NCBI GenBank assembly: GCA_902614915.1
Contig: CACMMX010000009.1
Span: 1-64,000 of the forward strand
Origin: an uncultured Cryomorphaceae bacterium
GTDB taxonomy: Bacteria; Bacteroidota; Bacteroidia; Flavobacteriales; Schleiferiaceae
DNA: 64,000 nucleotides
Direction: 5' to 3'
A program made the translations under genes and the position numbers. Each line of letters starts with the position of its first letter. The first letter of the stretch is position 1. Shown piece by piece: positions 13,412 to 23,704 of the stretch. The notes beneath the pieces were generated by a model, which did not search any database, was not told the DNA's origin, and was given only the letters and a program-made list of their open reading frames with translations.

Positions 13412-16400
13412 TTAGGCAACTAGTTTGGTAAAAAATCGCTGCACTCTTTCGAAGATATAATACATTACTGGAACGATTACTAAAGTTAAAAAAGTAGCAA
13501 ATGTTAAACCAAAAATCACAGTCCATGACATTGGTCCCCAAAACACTACATTGTCTCCACCGAAAAATATATTGGGATCGTTCTTACTAAAAAGGGTGTA
13601 GAAGTTAATGTTCATCCCCGTAGCTAGCGGTATCAAGCCCAATATCGTTGTGATTGCAGTAAGTATTACCGGGCGTAACCTAGTTCTTCCAGCTTCTACA
13701 ATAACTTCTACAAGTTGCACATTAGGCAACTTTTCATCTTCACCCAAACTCAATTCATCCCGCTTTCTTGCCGCAAGCTGTTTAATGAAATCAATCAAAA
13801 CAATAGCATTATTTACAACAATTCCTGCTAAAGAAATAATACCAATCATGGTCATCATAATGACAAATTCCATTCGGAAAATAACGAGACCGAGAAAAAC
13901 TCCAATTAAAGAGAATACCACCGTAACCAAAATAATGAAAGGCGTAGAGGCCGAATTAAATTGGCTCACTAGGATGAGGAAAATTAAAAATACAGCAATC
14001 ATGAGCGCGCCTGAAAGGAAGCTCAACTCCTTTGCCTGTTCCTCCTGCTCACCGGTAAAATCCACTTTTACTCCACGGGGGATCTCGTAACCTTCCATAA
14101 CTTCCTTAATCCTGTTAACCACCTCCGTAGGATTAGCACCTTCTAAAACATTAGACTGAATGGAAATCACTCTTTTCAAATCAATTCTTTTAACTGAGGA
14201 AAACGTAGAGGTCTTCCTAGCTTTGGCAACTGCCGAAATAGGAACCTGCTTGATTCGTCCTGTGGCTTGGTCACGGAAAGTGACTTTCTGATTCATCAAG
14301 TCCTCTACGTTGTACCTGTATTCGTCAGACATTCTAAGATTGATTGGATAATCGTCTTCGCCGTCCTTGAATCGACTTACTTCTTTACCAAATAGTGCGG
14401 TCCGCATAGCGTCCCCAATTTGTGCGGAACTCAATCCCAAAGCGCGCGCCTTAATCCGATCCACTTCAATAGGCATTTCGGGTTTACCTGTTTCAACATC
14501 AAGCTTTAGCTCTTCAATCCCTTCAATTCCCTTGGAATTAATAAAGGTGCGTATCTCATCTGCCGTCTGAACTAAGGCAAAGTAGTCATCACCCGCAACC
14601 TCAATATTCACAGGTGGTCCTGTAGGTGGCCCATTGCTATCTTTTGCAACACTCACCACTACACCAGGGTAGTTACTCAGGGTAGCACGAATTTTATTGA
14701 GAACATCAGCAGAATTCACCCTTTTCCCTTCAGGATCGAGGCGCTCTGCAAACGGGTGAAATTGTACGGTAATTTTTGCTTTATTTGGCGTCTGTGCCAT
14801 AGATGGTCCGGCATTTGGATCAGAAGTACCTTCCCCAACTTGAGCAATCACGGACTCAACCATAAAGTTTTGCCGAATCCCGTTTTCATCTGTGAAATTA
14901 AACTCACTGACAATGGCCATTACCTCTTTTTCCAATTCAAGTGTTACCGCATTGGTTTCTTCAATGTCCGTACCAATAGGCATTTGAATGTAAACCATTG
15001 CCTGATTTGGCATATTCTCGGGAAAGAATAGCGTTTTTGGAGGAATTGCAACCAACAGTAATCCGGATAAAACAAGAAGAATAAGAGTTCCTGCAAAGAA
15101 AATAATCGGCTTTATTCCGCTAAGTGCATAGCTCAATGTTCCTTTATAAGCCGATTCAAGAGCTGGGAGTGCCTTCCCTTGAAACCATGCGGTCGCTGGG
15201 ACAACGAAATAAGAATAAAAAAGAGTGAAACCTCCAACATAAGTGAACAGATTGCCCCAAGCCATTGCTCCAGCTCCATAGGCAATGATTGTACCTAAAA
15301 TAATGGAAACAACAGATACAATACTTAATCGTTTTTTATTCAATGGTGCTTCCTTTACTTTCATCAAAGCAGAGGTCAAACCAGGATTAATGACTAAGGC
15401 TACAAATAGCGAAGACGAAAGGACCGTAATTAAGGTAAGAGGCAAATACTTCATGAATTCACCAAAAAGACCAGGCCAAAAAGCCAAGGGTAGAAATGCT
15501 GCAAGCGTTGTAGCTGTTGATGCAATAATCGGTAAGGCAACTTCTCCGGCTCCAAGTTTAGCGGCTTCAATTCTTGAATATCCTTCATCCATGAATCTAT
15601 AGATGTTCTCTACGACCACAATACCGTTATCCACAAGCATACCCAAGGCAAGAACCAACGCAAATAGCACTATGGTATTCAAGGTAATTCCCATGGCGTT
15701 CAAGATGATAAAACTCATGAGCATGGACATTGGAATCGCAATTCCAACAAAAAGCGCATTGCGCAAACCCAAGAAGAACATTAAAACCAAAACAACGAGA
15801 AGCATACCAAAAATGATGGAATTTTCAAGATCGGCTACTTGGGTTTTAGTCTGCTCGGAAGTGTCGTTTGTTACTGATATACTTAGGTTATCGGGGAAAT
15901 AGTCACTATTTGCTTCCTCTAATAATTCCGCGATTTTTTTGCTTACTATAATCTGATTCTCACCTGAGCGTTTAAAGACGTCCAACATAACCACTGAGGA
16001 ACCATACTGTCGAGCATACGATTCGCGTTCTACCTCATCAAATTCTACTTCAGCTACGTCTGCTAGTCGGACCAATTGCATTTTTTCACTTTTAATGATC
16101 ACATTGCGCAGTTCCGCTAACTCTCTGATTTCACCAACAACCCGGACATTACGGCGATACCCATCAACTAATAGGTTACCTCCAGAAATTGTCATGTTTT
16201 CGTTTTGAATAGCTCCCGCTATGTCGCGGAAGCTCAGTTGAAGGCTTTCTAGTTTTTTAGTATCTACTAGTACGCGTACTTCTTTATCATCAATTCCCCG
16301 TATATCGACTTTTGAAATTTCTGTTAGATCTTCAATTTTTTCCTCTAGATATTCTCCATAATCCTTGAGTTGATCTAAGGAAAATTCGCCGGACATATTG

Positions 16401-16864
16401 ATATTCATTATCGGCATCAATTCAGAAAAGTTCAGCTCAAATACGTTGGGATCAACAGGAAGGTCAGAAGGGAAATCTGGTTGGCCCATAGCCGCATCTA
16501 CCTTATCCTTAACTTTGCGAAGAGCATCTTCCGGGGTAACGTCAAAATTAAATTTGACCTGAACGGTAGAATATCCTTCCACAGAAGTAGAATTTATTTC
16601 ATCTACCCCAGAAATTCCATTTATTTCCTTTTCCAGTGGACGAGTAATCAATTTTTCAATATCCACTGGTGAATTGCCCGGGTATGGAGTCCCGACATAT
16701 ATTTCAGGAGTTACAATTTCCGGGAATGCTTCTGAAGGCATTGAAGTGTAGCTGAAAATTCCAGCTGCAAAAATGATTACCGTCAAAACATATACCGTCA
16801 TTCGATTTTTCACCGAAAAGGTGGACGGCCCAAACTTTTTTATCAAACTCTTATTTTCTTCCAT
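13412..16864 (-). CDS. RND efflux pump inner-membrane transporter (AcrB/HAE-1-like)
   Basis: The 1150-residue protein is a proton-driven inner-membrane pump that works with the fusion protein and TolC-like channel encoded just upstream. It has an N-terminal membrane helix (about 20-40), a large periplasmic porter/docking loop, a helix block with LALGMLVDNGIVVVENIYR, a second periplasmic loop with GPPTGPPVNIEV, and a second helix block. In the proton-relay position AcrB has Asp-Asp; here it is Asp-Asn, common in related pumps. The substrate is unknown: drugs, bile-like compounds or solvents are typical for the family. It is the last gene of tetR-tolC-mfp-rnd. Confidence 0.93.
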   Translation of the reverse strand: MEENKSLIKKFGPSTFSVKNRMTVYVLTVIIFAAGIFSYTSMPSEAFPEIVTPEIYVGTPYPGNSPVDIEKLITRPLEKEINGISGVDEINSTSVEGYSTVQVKFNFDVTPEDALRKVKDKVDAAMGQPDFPSDLPVDPNVFELNFSELMPIMNINMSGEFSLDQLKDYGEYLEEKIEDLTEISKVDIRGIDDKEVRVLVDTKKLESLQLSFRDIAGAIQNENMTISGGNLLVDGYRRNVRVVGEIRELAELRNVIIKSEKMQLVRLADVAEVEFDEVERESYARQYGSSVVMLDVFKRSGENQIIVSKKIAELLEEANSDYFPDNLSISVTNDTSEQTKTQVADLENSIIFGMLLVVLVLMFFLGLRNALFVGIAIPMSMLMSFIILNAMGITLNTIVLFALVLALGMLVDNGIVVVENIYRFMDEGYSRIEAAKLGAGEVALPIIASTATTLAAFLPLAFWPGLFGEFMKYLPLTLITVLSSSLFVALVINPGLTSALMKVKEAPLNKKRLSIVSVVSIILGTIIAYGAGAMAWGNLFTYVGGFTLFYSYFVVPATAWFQGKALPALESAYKGTLSYALSGIKPIIFFAGTLILLVLSGLLLVAIPPKTLFFPENMPNQAMVYIQMPIGTDIEETNAVTLELEKEVMAIVSEFNFTDENGIRQNFMVESVIAQVGEGTSDPNAGPSMAQTPNKAKITVQFHPFAERLDPEGKRVNSADVLNKIRATLSNYPGVVVSVAKDSNGPPTGPPVNIEVAGDDYFALVQTADEIRTFINSKGIEGIEELKLDVETGKPEMPIEVDRIKARALGLSSAQIGDAMRTALFGKEVSRFKDGEDDYPINLRMSDEYRYNVEDLMNQKVTFRDQATGRIKQVPISAVAKARKTSTFSSVKRIDLKRVISIQSNVLEGANPTEVVNRIKEVMEGYEIPRGVKVDFTGEQEEQAKELSFLSGALMIAVFLIFLILVSQFNSASTPFIILVTVVFSLIGVFLGLVIFRMEFVIMMTMIGIISLAGIVVNNAIVLIDFIKQLAARKRDELSLGEDEKLPNVQLVEVIVEAGRTRLRPVILTAITTILGLIPLATGMNINFYTLFSKNDPNIFFGGDNVVFWGPMSWTVIFGLTFATFLTLVIVPVMYYIFERVQRFFTKLVA

Positions 16865-16886
16865 TTCTTCTTGAGAATTTCAAGGA

Positions 16887-18020
16887 TTATCCCAATACTA
16901 CTTCTTGCCCTGTACGAACACTACGAGAACCCTTATCAACTATGATAGTTCCTGCTTCTAAACCCGTCATAATCTCAGTCTTACCATTAAATGTCAACCC
17001 CGTGGTCACCCAAGTTTTTACGACCTTATACCTTTCTGTACCACTAATATTCATTAGTGAATAGATAAAATCATTCCCCTCTACATCCTGCTGCACAAGG
17101 CTTGCCGGTACACTCAAGGCTTGGTCATTCTTGTAATCTTGTAGAGCAACATGTACCATTTGATTAGGCTTTACTCCTTCCGCCTCTGGCAGGCTAACGT
17201 TAATTGAAAATGTGCGGTTACCTTCTTGTATAAATTGACCAACTTGAAGTACTTCAGCAGCTACCTGGTAATCCATTGAAGTAAATATCACGTTTGCCGG
17301 TGTTCCAACGTGAACCCTGTTTGCATAACTTTCTGGCACGTCTGCCTTTACATATACTCCCGCAGTGTTTACCAATCGAAGGGCCGGTGATTGTGGACCA
17401 GCTAACTGACCTTCCTTGGCAAAGACCGCATCAATCGACCCTGCGAAGGGCGCACGAATTTCACTCAATGCTATCTGTTCTTTCAATGTCTTGACTTTCT
17501 GTACCAAACCGTCATAATTATTCTTAGCCTGTAAGAACTGAATCTCTGAACCTATTTGTTGGTCCATCCATAAACGCTGCTGCTTTTCAAATACGGTTTT
17601 TGCTAATTCCAGTCCATTTTCTAATTCTGCCAAGGAAGACATCATTAGGTCCTTATTTAGTGATAAAAGAAGTTGACCCTTATTTACTCGTTGTCCGTTC
17701 TTTACATAAATCTTTTCAACTGTGCCGCTTGCTGTGGTGTATAAATTGATACTCTTATTTGCCGCAACTGCCCCAAAAACATCAAAATAATGTAAAAAGA
17801 CATCTGGAGTCACCTCCAAAGAGGTTACAACGTCATACACTTTTGAGGTATCAAAGGCTGCTATTTTTGACTCAACCTCCTTGAGTAGAACGTTGATGCT
17901 ATCCCTTGAATTCACTAATTTTTCTTTCTTCGTCTTGAGGTCTATAATTGAGCTCTTATTATCAGGAGCGCCGCAAGCTACGAGTGCAATACTGCTTAAA
18001 ATGAAGAAAATTTTTTTCAT
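16887..18020 (-). CDS. RND efflux membrane fusion lipoprotein
   Basis: This 377-residue periplasmic adaptor links the RND pump to the outer-membrane channel. It has a lipoprotein signal with ALVACG (Cys about 16), a short coiled coil (about 25-55), lipoyl-domain halves around TASGTVEKIYVKNGQRVNKGQLL (about 95-120) and IRAPFAGSIDAVFAKEGQL (about 188-206) that flank an alpha hairpin, then beta-barrel and membrane-proximal domains. It lies 22 bases upstream of the pump gene and 9 bases after the TolC-like gene. Confidence 0.93.
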   Translation of the reverse strand: MKKIFFILSSIALVACGAPDNKSSIIDLKTKKEKLVNSRDSINVLLKEVESKIAAFDTSKVYDVVTSLEVTPDVFLHYFDVFGAVAANKSINLYTTASGTVEKIYVKNGQRVNKGQLLLSLNKDLMMSSLAELENGLELAKTVFEKQQRLWMDQQIGSEIQFLQAKNNYDGLVQKVKTLKEQIALSEIRAPFAGSIDAVFAKEGQLAGPQSPALRLVNTAGVYVKADVPESYANRVHVGTPANVIFTSMDYQVAAEVLQVGQFIQEGNRTFSINVSLPEAEGVKPNQMVHVALQDYKNDQALSVPASLVQQDVEGNDFIYSLMNISGTERYKVVKTWVTTGLTFNGKTEIMTGLEAGTIIVDKGSRSVRTGQEVVLG

Positions 18021-18029
18021 GTCCTGTAC

Positions 18030-19355
18030 TTATTTTTGTTCTTGTTTAGTCATTAAATATTCCAATTCGGACTTTTTGTCCAAGGCATTCTGTGCTGCTG
18101 TAAATTTTGCTTGGAGAGCTTCTTGATATTGAGCCTCACTTTGGGTGAGCTCCATTGAAGACGTCATACCTTCGTTGTATTCCATTCTGCGCTGATCTCT
18201 AATTCGTTTTGCAAGACTTACACTCGCCTTTTGAGCCAAATAGTCCGCAATACCTTGATGGAAATCGTTTACCAAAGCAGCGTGTTGCGCGACCAACCCA
18301 TCTTCCATTTGCTGTAGGCCAATAATTGCCTTATCTCGCTGAATTTTTGCCTCTTGAACCTTTGCACGTCCATTTCCTGAGGTAAAAAGAGGAATATTTA
18401 TATTCCCTGCAACGAGACTGCTTGGAATATCCACAGCAGCATCACTGAAAATATTCGATTCAACACTCATGTATTGAATGTTATTCTGATACGACACACC
18501 AACCGTTGGAAGAAAGCCTAGTTTTTGGTTTAGTAACTGAAGCTTAGCGCCTTGAAATTGGTTGGCCATACTCATATAATCAACCGTAGAAGTTGGGTTA
18601 AACGTCATTGTAGCTAGAGTAGATGCAGCAGCATTTACTACCAAGTCTTCCATATTATCTACTAGGAGGATTTCCTCATCTATCGGAAAACCCATTTGAA
18701 GTTTCAAAAGCATTTTAGCCACTTTAGCCTGTCCTTGGGAATAGCGCAACACATTTTTAATATTGTTGTAATTCAACATCATTTGATCAGCATCTGCCTT
18801 TGATACCATACCGGCTTCATTCATCTGTTGCATCTCAAATGCTAAATCTGCGAGATAACCTTCGTTAGCTTTTAATACCACTATACTTTCTTCACTTAGC
18901 AAAGCAAGATGGTAAGCCTTAGCGACATCTCTTTTAAGCTCCGCCTTACTCTGTTCCATCCCAATAGCCGCGCCTTCTTTGAGTACTTTCGCAGCCATCA
19001 AACCCACAACATAGGAACCGTCAAAAATCAACTGATTTACCGCGATTCCAGCTTGAGCTTGATAATCAGTTCCAAAAACCAGTTCATCTAATACACCATT
19101 TCCATCGAAGTCTGTAACTAATGCCCCTAACTCTAAATTGTAGATGTATTGTCCACTTGCAGAGGCTTGAGGCAACCCGTACGCCAAATTCTGCCGATAA
19201 ATCTGCTTTGCCCGATCAATTTCCAATTTAGCAATCTGCACGCCATAAGCATGATCTAAAGCGTAATCCTGTGCGGATACCAGTGAAAATTTCTCTTGAG
19301 CGACCGCTATGTTGGCAATACAAAGTGGCACAAAAATCAATCTTAGTATTCTCAT
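18030..19355 (-). CDS. TolC-family outer-membrane efflux channel
   Basis: The 441-residue product has a signal peptide (about 1-19, ending AVAQ) and two long helical repeats typical of TolC proteins, with QSKAELKRDVAKAYHLALLSEE in the first half and QHAALVNDFHQGIADYLAQKA and MTSSMELTQSEAQYQEA in the second. Trimers form the outer-membrane and periplasmic exit duct. The start overlaps the tetR stop by 4 bases, which implies translational coupling. Confidence 0.92.
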   Translation of the reverse strand: MRILRLIFVPLCIANIAVAQEKFSLVSAQDYALDHAYGVQIAKLEIDRAKQIYRQNLAYGLPQASASGQYIYNLELGALVTDFDGNGVLDELVFGTDYQAQAGIAVNQLIFDGSYVVGLMAAKVLKEGAAIGMEQSKAELKRDVAKAYHLALLSEESIVVLKANEGYLADLAFEMQQMNEAGMVSKADADQMMLNYNNIKNVLRYSQGQAKVAKMLLKLQMGFPIDEEILLVDNMEDLVVNAAASTLATMTFNPTSTVDYMSMANQFQGAKLQLLNQKLGFLPTVGVSYQNNIQYMSVESNIFSDAAVDIPSSLVAGNINIPLFTSGNGRAKVQEAKIQRDKAIIGLQQMEDGLVAQHAALVNDFHQGIADYLAQKASVSLAKRIRDQRRMEYNEGMTSSMELTQSEAQYQEALQAKFTAAQNALDKKSELEYLMTKQEQK

Positions 19356-19969
19356 TCTTCGTTGTTTATTAATTGATTTAAGTATTTGATTCCTTTGTTT
19401 GACGAGATTCCACGAATATGGTACTTCAAGCTGGTTTGTCTGAGCTGATCAAGACTCGTGGGCTGCTCAGAAACATTGTTTTCGTGGGCTGCTAGGATAT
19501 GTCCGTAATACAAAATGGTAATATAATCTACTTCAAGATCTTTTCTATAAAGACCTTCTTGAATTCCTTTTTTTAGGTTTCGGTGGGTGACATTAAAAAC
19601 AATCTCCTCCCTTTTTTTCTTTAGGATTGAAGCAAGGTCAGGATAATACTGCTCCATTTGTCCTATCAACCTATCCTCATCTCCTCGAATATGCTTCTCG
19701 GCAAATCGCTCAATGGCGAATAAATCATCTATTGCGTTACCACCATAAAATTCAACGGATTGAAAAAGAGAACTTTCCATCAATGCAGCAAAAGCGGAAA
19801 ATGCCTTAAGTAAAAAATCGCTCTTATTGTTTACATACTTGTAGAGCGTTTTTTTAGAAATCCCGCAGGCGATAGAGATTTGATCCATAGTCACCGACTT
19901 GATACCGAACTTTTTAAAAAGCTCAACACCTACGGAAAAAATTTTTACTGAGTCTGAATGCGTACTCAT
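19352..19969 (-). CDS. TetR-family transcriptional regulator
   Basis: The 205-residue product has an N-terminal helix-turn-helix (about 10-55) with FKKFGIKSVTMDQISIACGISKKTLYKYVNNK, the hallmark of TetR repressors, and a variable all-helical ligand domain. As the first gene of the efflux operon it probably represses it and senses a pump substrate. The 182-base gap to asnS should carry its operator. The sequence GAAAC-N16-GTTTC near 20009-20036 is a weak candidate. Confidence 0.9.
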   Translation of the reverse strand: MSTHSDSVKIFSVGVELFKKFGIKSVTMDQISIACGISKKTLYKYVNNKSDFLLKAFSAFAALMESSLFQSVEFYGGNAIDDLFAIERFAEKHIRGDEDRLIGQMEQYYPDLASILKKKREEIVFNVTHRNLKKGIQEGLYRKDLEVDYITILYYGHILAAHENNVSEQPTSLDQLRQTSLKYHIRGISSNKGIKYLNQLINNEE

Positions 19970-20151
19970 TAGTTTTTAGGGCTAATACGGAGGTCGTTTT
20001 CTTATTTTTAGAAACAAAATATTCATAGAACGTTTCCAAAGTTTCTCCTAAACAATTTTTATGCCACACTGCTTAATTCTGCGTTATTTCTAATCATAAT
20101 CGTATTTTATATGACCTACAAAGTGCATCTTTGTAGCAAACAACATTGAAA

Positions 20152-21555
20152 ATGAGTATCGCTAATATCTTGCAAACACCAACTATTGGTAACGTAATCA
20201 CCGTGAAAGGGTGGGTACGAAGTTTTAGGAGCAACAGGTTTATTGCTTTAAATGACGGTTCGTCTTTAGCCAACTTACAATGTGTTGTAGATTTTGAAAA
20301 AGAGGAAGAGACAGAGCTCAAACGCATTACCACAGGGGCATGTATATCCGTAACTGGAGAATTAGTTGAAAGCAAGGGTAAAGGACAAAGTGTCGAAGTT
20401 ATTGTGAGCTTTTTTGAGGTTCTAGGCGATGCGCCCGTCGAAGAATATCCGCTTCAACCGAAAAAACATAGCTTAGAATTTTTACGTGAAATAGCACATT
20501 TGCGCCCCAAGACCAATACGTTTGGTGCTGTTTTTAGAATTCGCCATGCGCTGTCTTTTGCTATCCATAATTACTTCAATAAAGAAGGTTTCTTCAATTG
20601 GCATAGTCCAATTATAACCGGATCTGATGCTGAAGGGGCAGGAGAAATGTTTCGAGTAACTGCATTACCCCAAGGGAGTGATAAAGATAGTAGTGATGAC
20701 TTTTTTGGTAAGGAAACTCACTTAACTGTAAGCGGGCAGCTTGAAGGCGAATTAGGAGCAATGGGTCTAGGAAAAATCTATACGTTTGGCCCCACATTTA
20801 GGGCAGAAAATTCCAATACTACTCGACATCTCGCAGAGTTTTGGATGATTGAACCTGAAATGGCCTTCTATGACTTGGAGATGAATATGGACCTCGCTGA
20901 AAAACTCTTAAAATATACCATTCGGCACGTTTTAGAGAACTGCCGTGAAGATCTTGAGTTTTTGAACAAAAGGTTTGCAGACGAGCAAAAGTCCAAGCCG
21001 CAATTGGAGCGAGCTGAACAGGGCCTAATTGAAAAACTAGAATTCGTCGTAAACAATAATTTTATAAGGTTGAGTTATACTGAAGCTATTAATATCCTTA
21101 GAAACTCCAGGCCCAATAAAAAGAAGAAATTTAAATACCCTATAAACGATTGGGGAGCTGATTTACAGAGTGAGCACGAACGCTTTCTAGTTGAAAAGCA
21201 CTTTAAGGCTCCCGTCGTATTATTTGATTATCCCGCGAATATCAAGGCGTTTTACATGCGTTTAAATGAGGACGGGAAAACGGTTAGAGCTATGGATATT
21301 TTATTTCCGGGAATTGGAGAAATTGTTGGCGGATCTCAACGTGAAGAACGCTTTGACGTTTTAAAGGCTAGAATAGCTGAAGTGGGTATTCCCGAAAAAG
21401 AATTATGGTGGTATCTCGAAACAAGAAAATTCGGGACTTGCGTTCATAGTGGCTTTGGGCTTGGATTTGAACGACTTGTCTTATTTGCAACAGGGATGGG
21501 AAATATTCGTGATGTTATTCCGTTCCCGCGCGCACCGAAGAGCGCCGGTTTCTAA
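20152..21555 (+). CDS. asnS: Asparaginyl-tRNA synthetase
   Basis: This enzyme charges tRNA-Asn with asparagine. The N-terminal OB-fold anticodon-binding domain (about 10-100, [21 protein letters not shown]) is followed by a class II catalytic core with [25 protein letters not shown], motif 2 [25 protein letters not shown] and motif 3 [15 protein letters not shown]. The length of 467 residues is normal. The ATG at 20152 is preferred over an in-frame TTG at 20146 because family members start MSIANIL or similar. It is followed 15 bases later by rpoN. Confidence 0.96.
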   Translation: MSIANILQTPTIGNVITVKGWVRSFRSNRFIALNDGSSLANLQCVVDFEKEEETELKRITTGACISVTGELVESKGKGQSVEVIVSFFEVLGDAPVEEYPLQPKKHSLEFLREIAHLRPKTNTFGAVFRIRHALSFAIHNYFNKEGFFNWHSPIITGSDAEGAGEMFRVTALPQGSDKDSSDDFFGKETHLTVSGQLEGELGAMGLGKIYTFGPTFRAENSNTTRHLAEFWMIEPEMAFYDLEMNMDLAEKLLKYTIRHVLENCREDLEFLNKRFADEQKSKPQLERAEQGLIEKLEFVVNNNFIRLSYTEAINILRNSRPNKKKKFKYPINDWGADLQSEHERFLVEKHFKAPVVLFDYPANIKAFYMRLNEDGKTVRAMDILFPGIGEIVGGSQREERFDVLKARIAEVGIPEKELWWYLETRKFGTCVHSGFGLGFERLVLFATGMGNIRDVIPFPRAPKSAGF

Positions 21556-21570
21556 ATAGCCCCTTAACCT

Positions 21571-23013
21571 ATGCTCAAGCAAACCCTTTCACAAAAGCTT
21601 CAACAAAAGCTGAGTCCTCAACAGATTCAGTTAATGAAACTTGTTCAATTGCCTACACAAAGTTTAGAGGCTCGAATCAAACAAGAACTTGAGGAAAACC
21701 CTGCGCTTAATGAGGGGCGTGAAAAGCAAGAGGAAAATTTAGAAAACGATAACGGAGACGAACGCGAGGTGCGCGAAAGCATGGAAGAAATAAACTGGGA
21801 CGACTACCTGCGCGACGATGACATTCCTGAATACAAAACCCGTTCAAACAATTACAGTGCTGATGACGAGTTGTACCAAGCACCTATTGTAGTTAGCGAA
21901 AGCTTCCACGAAAGTCTCATCGGTCAATTGAGATTGCGCAACCTTTCAGAGAAGGATTTAGAATTGGCTATTTATCTAGTTGGCACCATTGACGACGACG
22001 GAATTCTTCGCAGATCTATGGAGGATATAGTGGATGACCTTGCTTTTTCACAAGGTGTTTTTACTGATGAAAAAGAGCTTGAAAGATTGCTTGCTACTAT
22101 TCAAGATTTAGACCCTCCAGGTGTAGGAGGTAGAGATCTTCAAGAGTGTCTAATACTTCAAATAGAGCGAAAAACCCCTTCGCTAAAAGTGAATCTAGCG
22201 CTCAGTATACTCGAAGATTATTTTGACATTTTTGTAAAACGTCACTATCAAAAACTAATGGATAGACTTGGTGTGCAAGAGGATGAACTTAAAGAGGCCA
22301 TTGATGAAATTGGTCGACTAAACCCCAAACCCGGTGGATCGTCTAACCTTGGTCGTCCAACTGAAAATGTCATTCCAGACTATAAACTTAAAATAGTAGA
22401 CGACAAGCTAGAGTTGACTTTAAATGGTAGAAACGCGCCTGAATTAAGTTTAAGCCCTAAGTATAGAGAAATGTTAGAGCACTATAAGGCAAAAGGACAA
22501 AAGAACAAGGCTGAAAAAGAAGCACAGCTTTTTGTAAAGCAAAAATTAGATGGCGCCAAATGGTTTATTGAGGCTATTGTCCAAAGACAACAAACCTTAA
22601 TGTTTACCATGGAAGCTATATTGGATTACCAACAGGAATATTTTTTAACCGGAGACGAACGTAAGCTGAAGCCCATGATTCTTAAAGATATTGCTGAAAA
22701 AATAGATATGGATATCTCCACAGTAAGTCGTGTTGCATCTAACAAGTACATACAAACACCCTATGGAACGTTTTTAATTAAGCAGTTTTTCTCAGAATCA
22801 ATGACCAATGCTGATGGTGAAGAGGTAAGTACTCGAGAAATAAAGAAAATACTAGAAGACGTGGTTTCAGAGGAAAACAAACGCAAACCCCTGACTGATG
22901 AAGCGTTAGCTAAAATCCTCAAGGGAAAGGGCTATCCTATTGCTAGAAGAACTGTCGCTAAATACAGAGAACAACTTGACATACCTGTGGCTCGAATGAG
23001 AAAAGAACTCTAG
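21571..23013 (+). CDS. rpoN: RNA polymerase sigma-54 factor
   Basis: Sigma-54 directs RNA polymerase to -24/-12 promoters and needs AAA+ activators. In 480 residues the Gln-rich region I is seen at about 1-45 (LKQTLSQKLQQKLSPQQIQLMKL), an acidic linker at about 50-90, the core-binding domain, and the C-terminal RpoN box ARRTVAKYR (about 458-466). It lies 15 bases after asnS and overlaps the next gene by one base. No enhancer-binding activator is present in the window. Confidence 0.96.
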   Translation: MLKQTLSQKLQQKLSPQQIQLMKLVQLPTQSLEARIKQELEENPALNEGREKQEENLENDNGDEREVRESMEEINWDDYLRDDDIPEYKTRSNNYSADDELYQAPIVVSESFHESLIGQLRLRNLSEKDLELAIYLVGTIDDDGILRRSMEDIVDDLAFSQGVFTDEKELERLLATIQDLDPPGVGGRDLQECLILQIERKTPSLKVNLALSILEDYFDIFVKRHYQKLMDRLGVQEDELKEAIDEIGRLNPKPGGSSNLGRPTENVIPDYKLKIVDDKLELTLNGRNAPELSLSPKYREMLEHYKAKGQKNKAEKEAQLFVKQKLDGAKWFIEAIVQRQQTLMFTMEAILDYQQEYFLTGDERKLKPMILKDIAEKIDMDISTVSRVASNKYIQTPYGTFLIKQFFSESMTNADGEEVSTREIKKILEDVVSEENKRKPLTDEALAKILKGKGYPIARRTVAKYREQLDIPVARMRKEL

Positions 23014-23624
23014 TGAAACGTACCCCTAAACATAAAGTGGCTCAACTTCTAAGCTATGGTTTGCATCCCGGCACACTGCCCACGCTTGGGACACTCTATA
23101 TCATTTATGCCTTACCGCAAATATTGAATCTTAAAAGCATTATAGGAATGATAAGCATTGTTCTTGTTGGCACCTATATCATCCCTGTCGTAGTGATTTA
23201 TATAATGAACCTTATTGGAATCATTGAAAGCCTTCACTTGAACAATAAGAAAGACCGGATTTATCCGTATGCCATAACCACCATATGTGCTCTGCTCACA
23301 TCGCAAATTTTAACCTCATTTGGGGCTCCAATAGAAATAATTTCTTGCAGTCTTGGATGCGCATTTATTTTGTTAGCTAGCACAGTACTTATACCCTTTT
23401 TCAAAAGCAGCGTTCATATGGCAGGGATTACAGGCTTTGCAGGTTTATATTTAGGTATTTATGAAAAATATGGCTCAGGAGAATTCAAAGGTATGCTATT
23501 AGTTATTTTTCTATGTATCGCTATAGCTTGGGCACGAATTCATCTTAATAGACATACATTAATTGAATTACTCACAGGGAGTATTTTAGGTTTTGGCACT
23601 ATATATTTTCTGATTTCTAAGTAA
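23013..23624 (+). CDS. PAP2-superfamily-like membrane protein
   Basis: The 203-residue product is highly hydrophobic, with about six membrane segments. The C-terminal half has KSSVHMAG and RIHLNRHTLIELLTG, which resembles the C2 and C3 phosphatase motifs (Ser-x-His, and Arg-x5-His-x3-Glu/Asp) of PAP2 lipid phosphatases; the first motif is weak. It may act on a lipid phosphate in the inner membrane. Its GTG start overlaps the rpoN stop, so it is likely cotranscribed. Confidence 0.7.
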   Translation: MKRTPKHKVAQLLSYGLHPGTLPTLGTLYIIYALPQILNLKSIIGMISIVLVGTYIIPVVVIYIMNLIGIIESLHLNNKKDRIYPYAITTICALLTSQILTSFGAPIEIISCSLGCAFILLASTVLIPFFKSSVHMAGITGFAGLYLGIYEKYGSGEFKGMLLVIFLCIAIAWARIHLNRHTLIELLTGSILGFGTIYFLISK

Positions 23625-23704
23625 GATAATTCGTTTACTCATTCAACCTCGTGACGCCGTGGATTTTATAGATATTTGAACAATACATTCAACTAGACAT
23701 TTTT

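Noticed and set aside
13608-14090. Plus-strand frames of 60-160 codons within the RND pump gene
   Set aside because: They are shadows of a strongly conserved pump gene, with low-complexity composition caused by the antisense of membrane segments.
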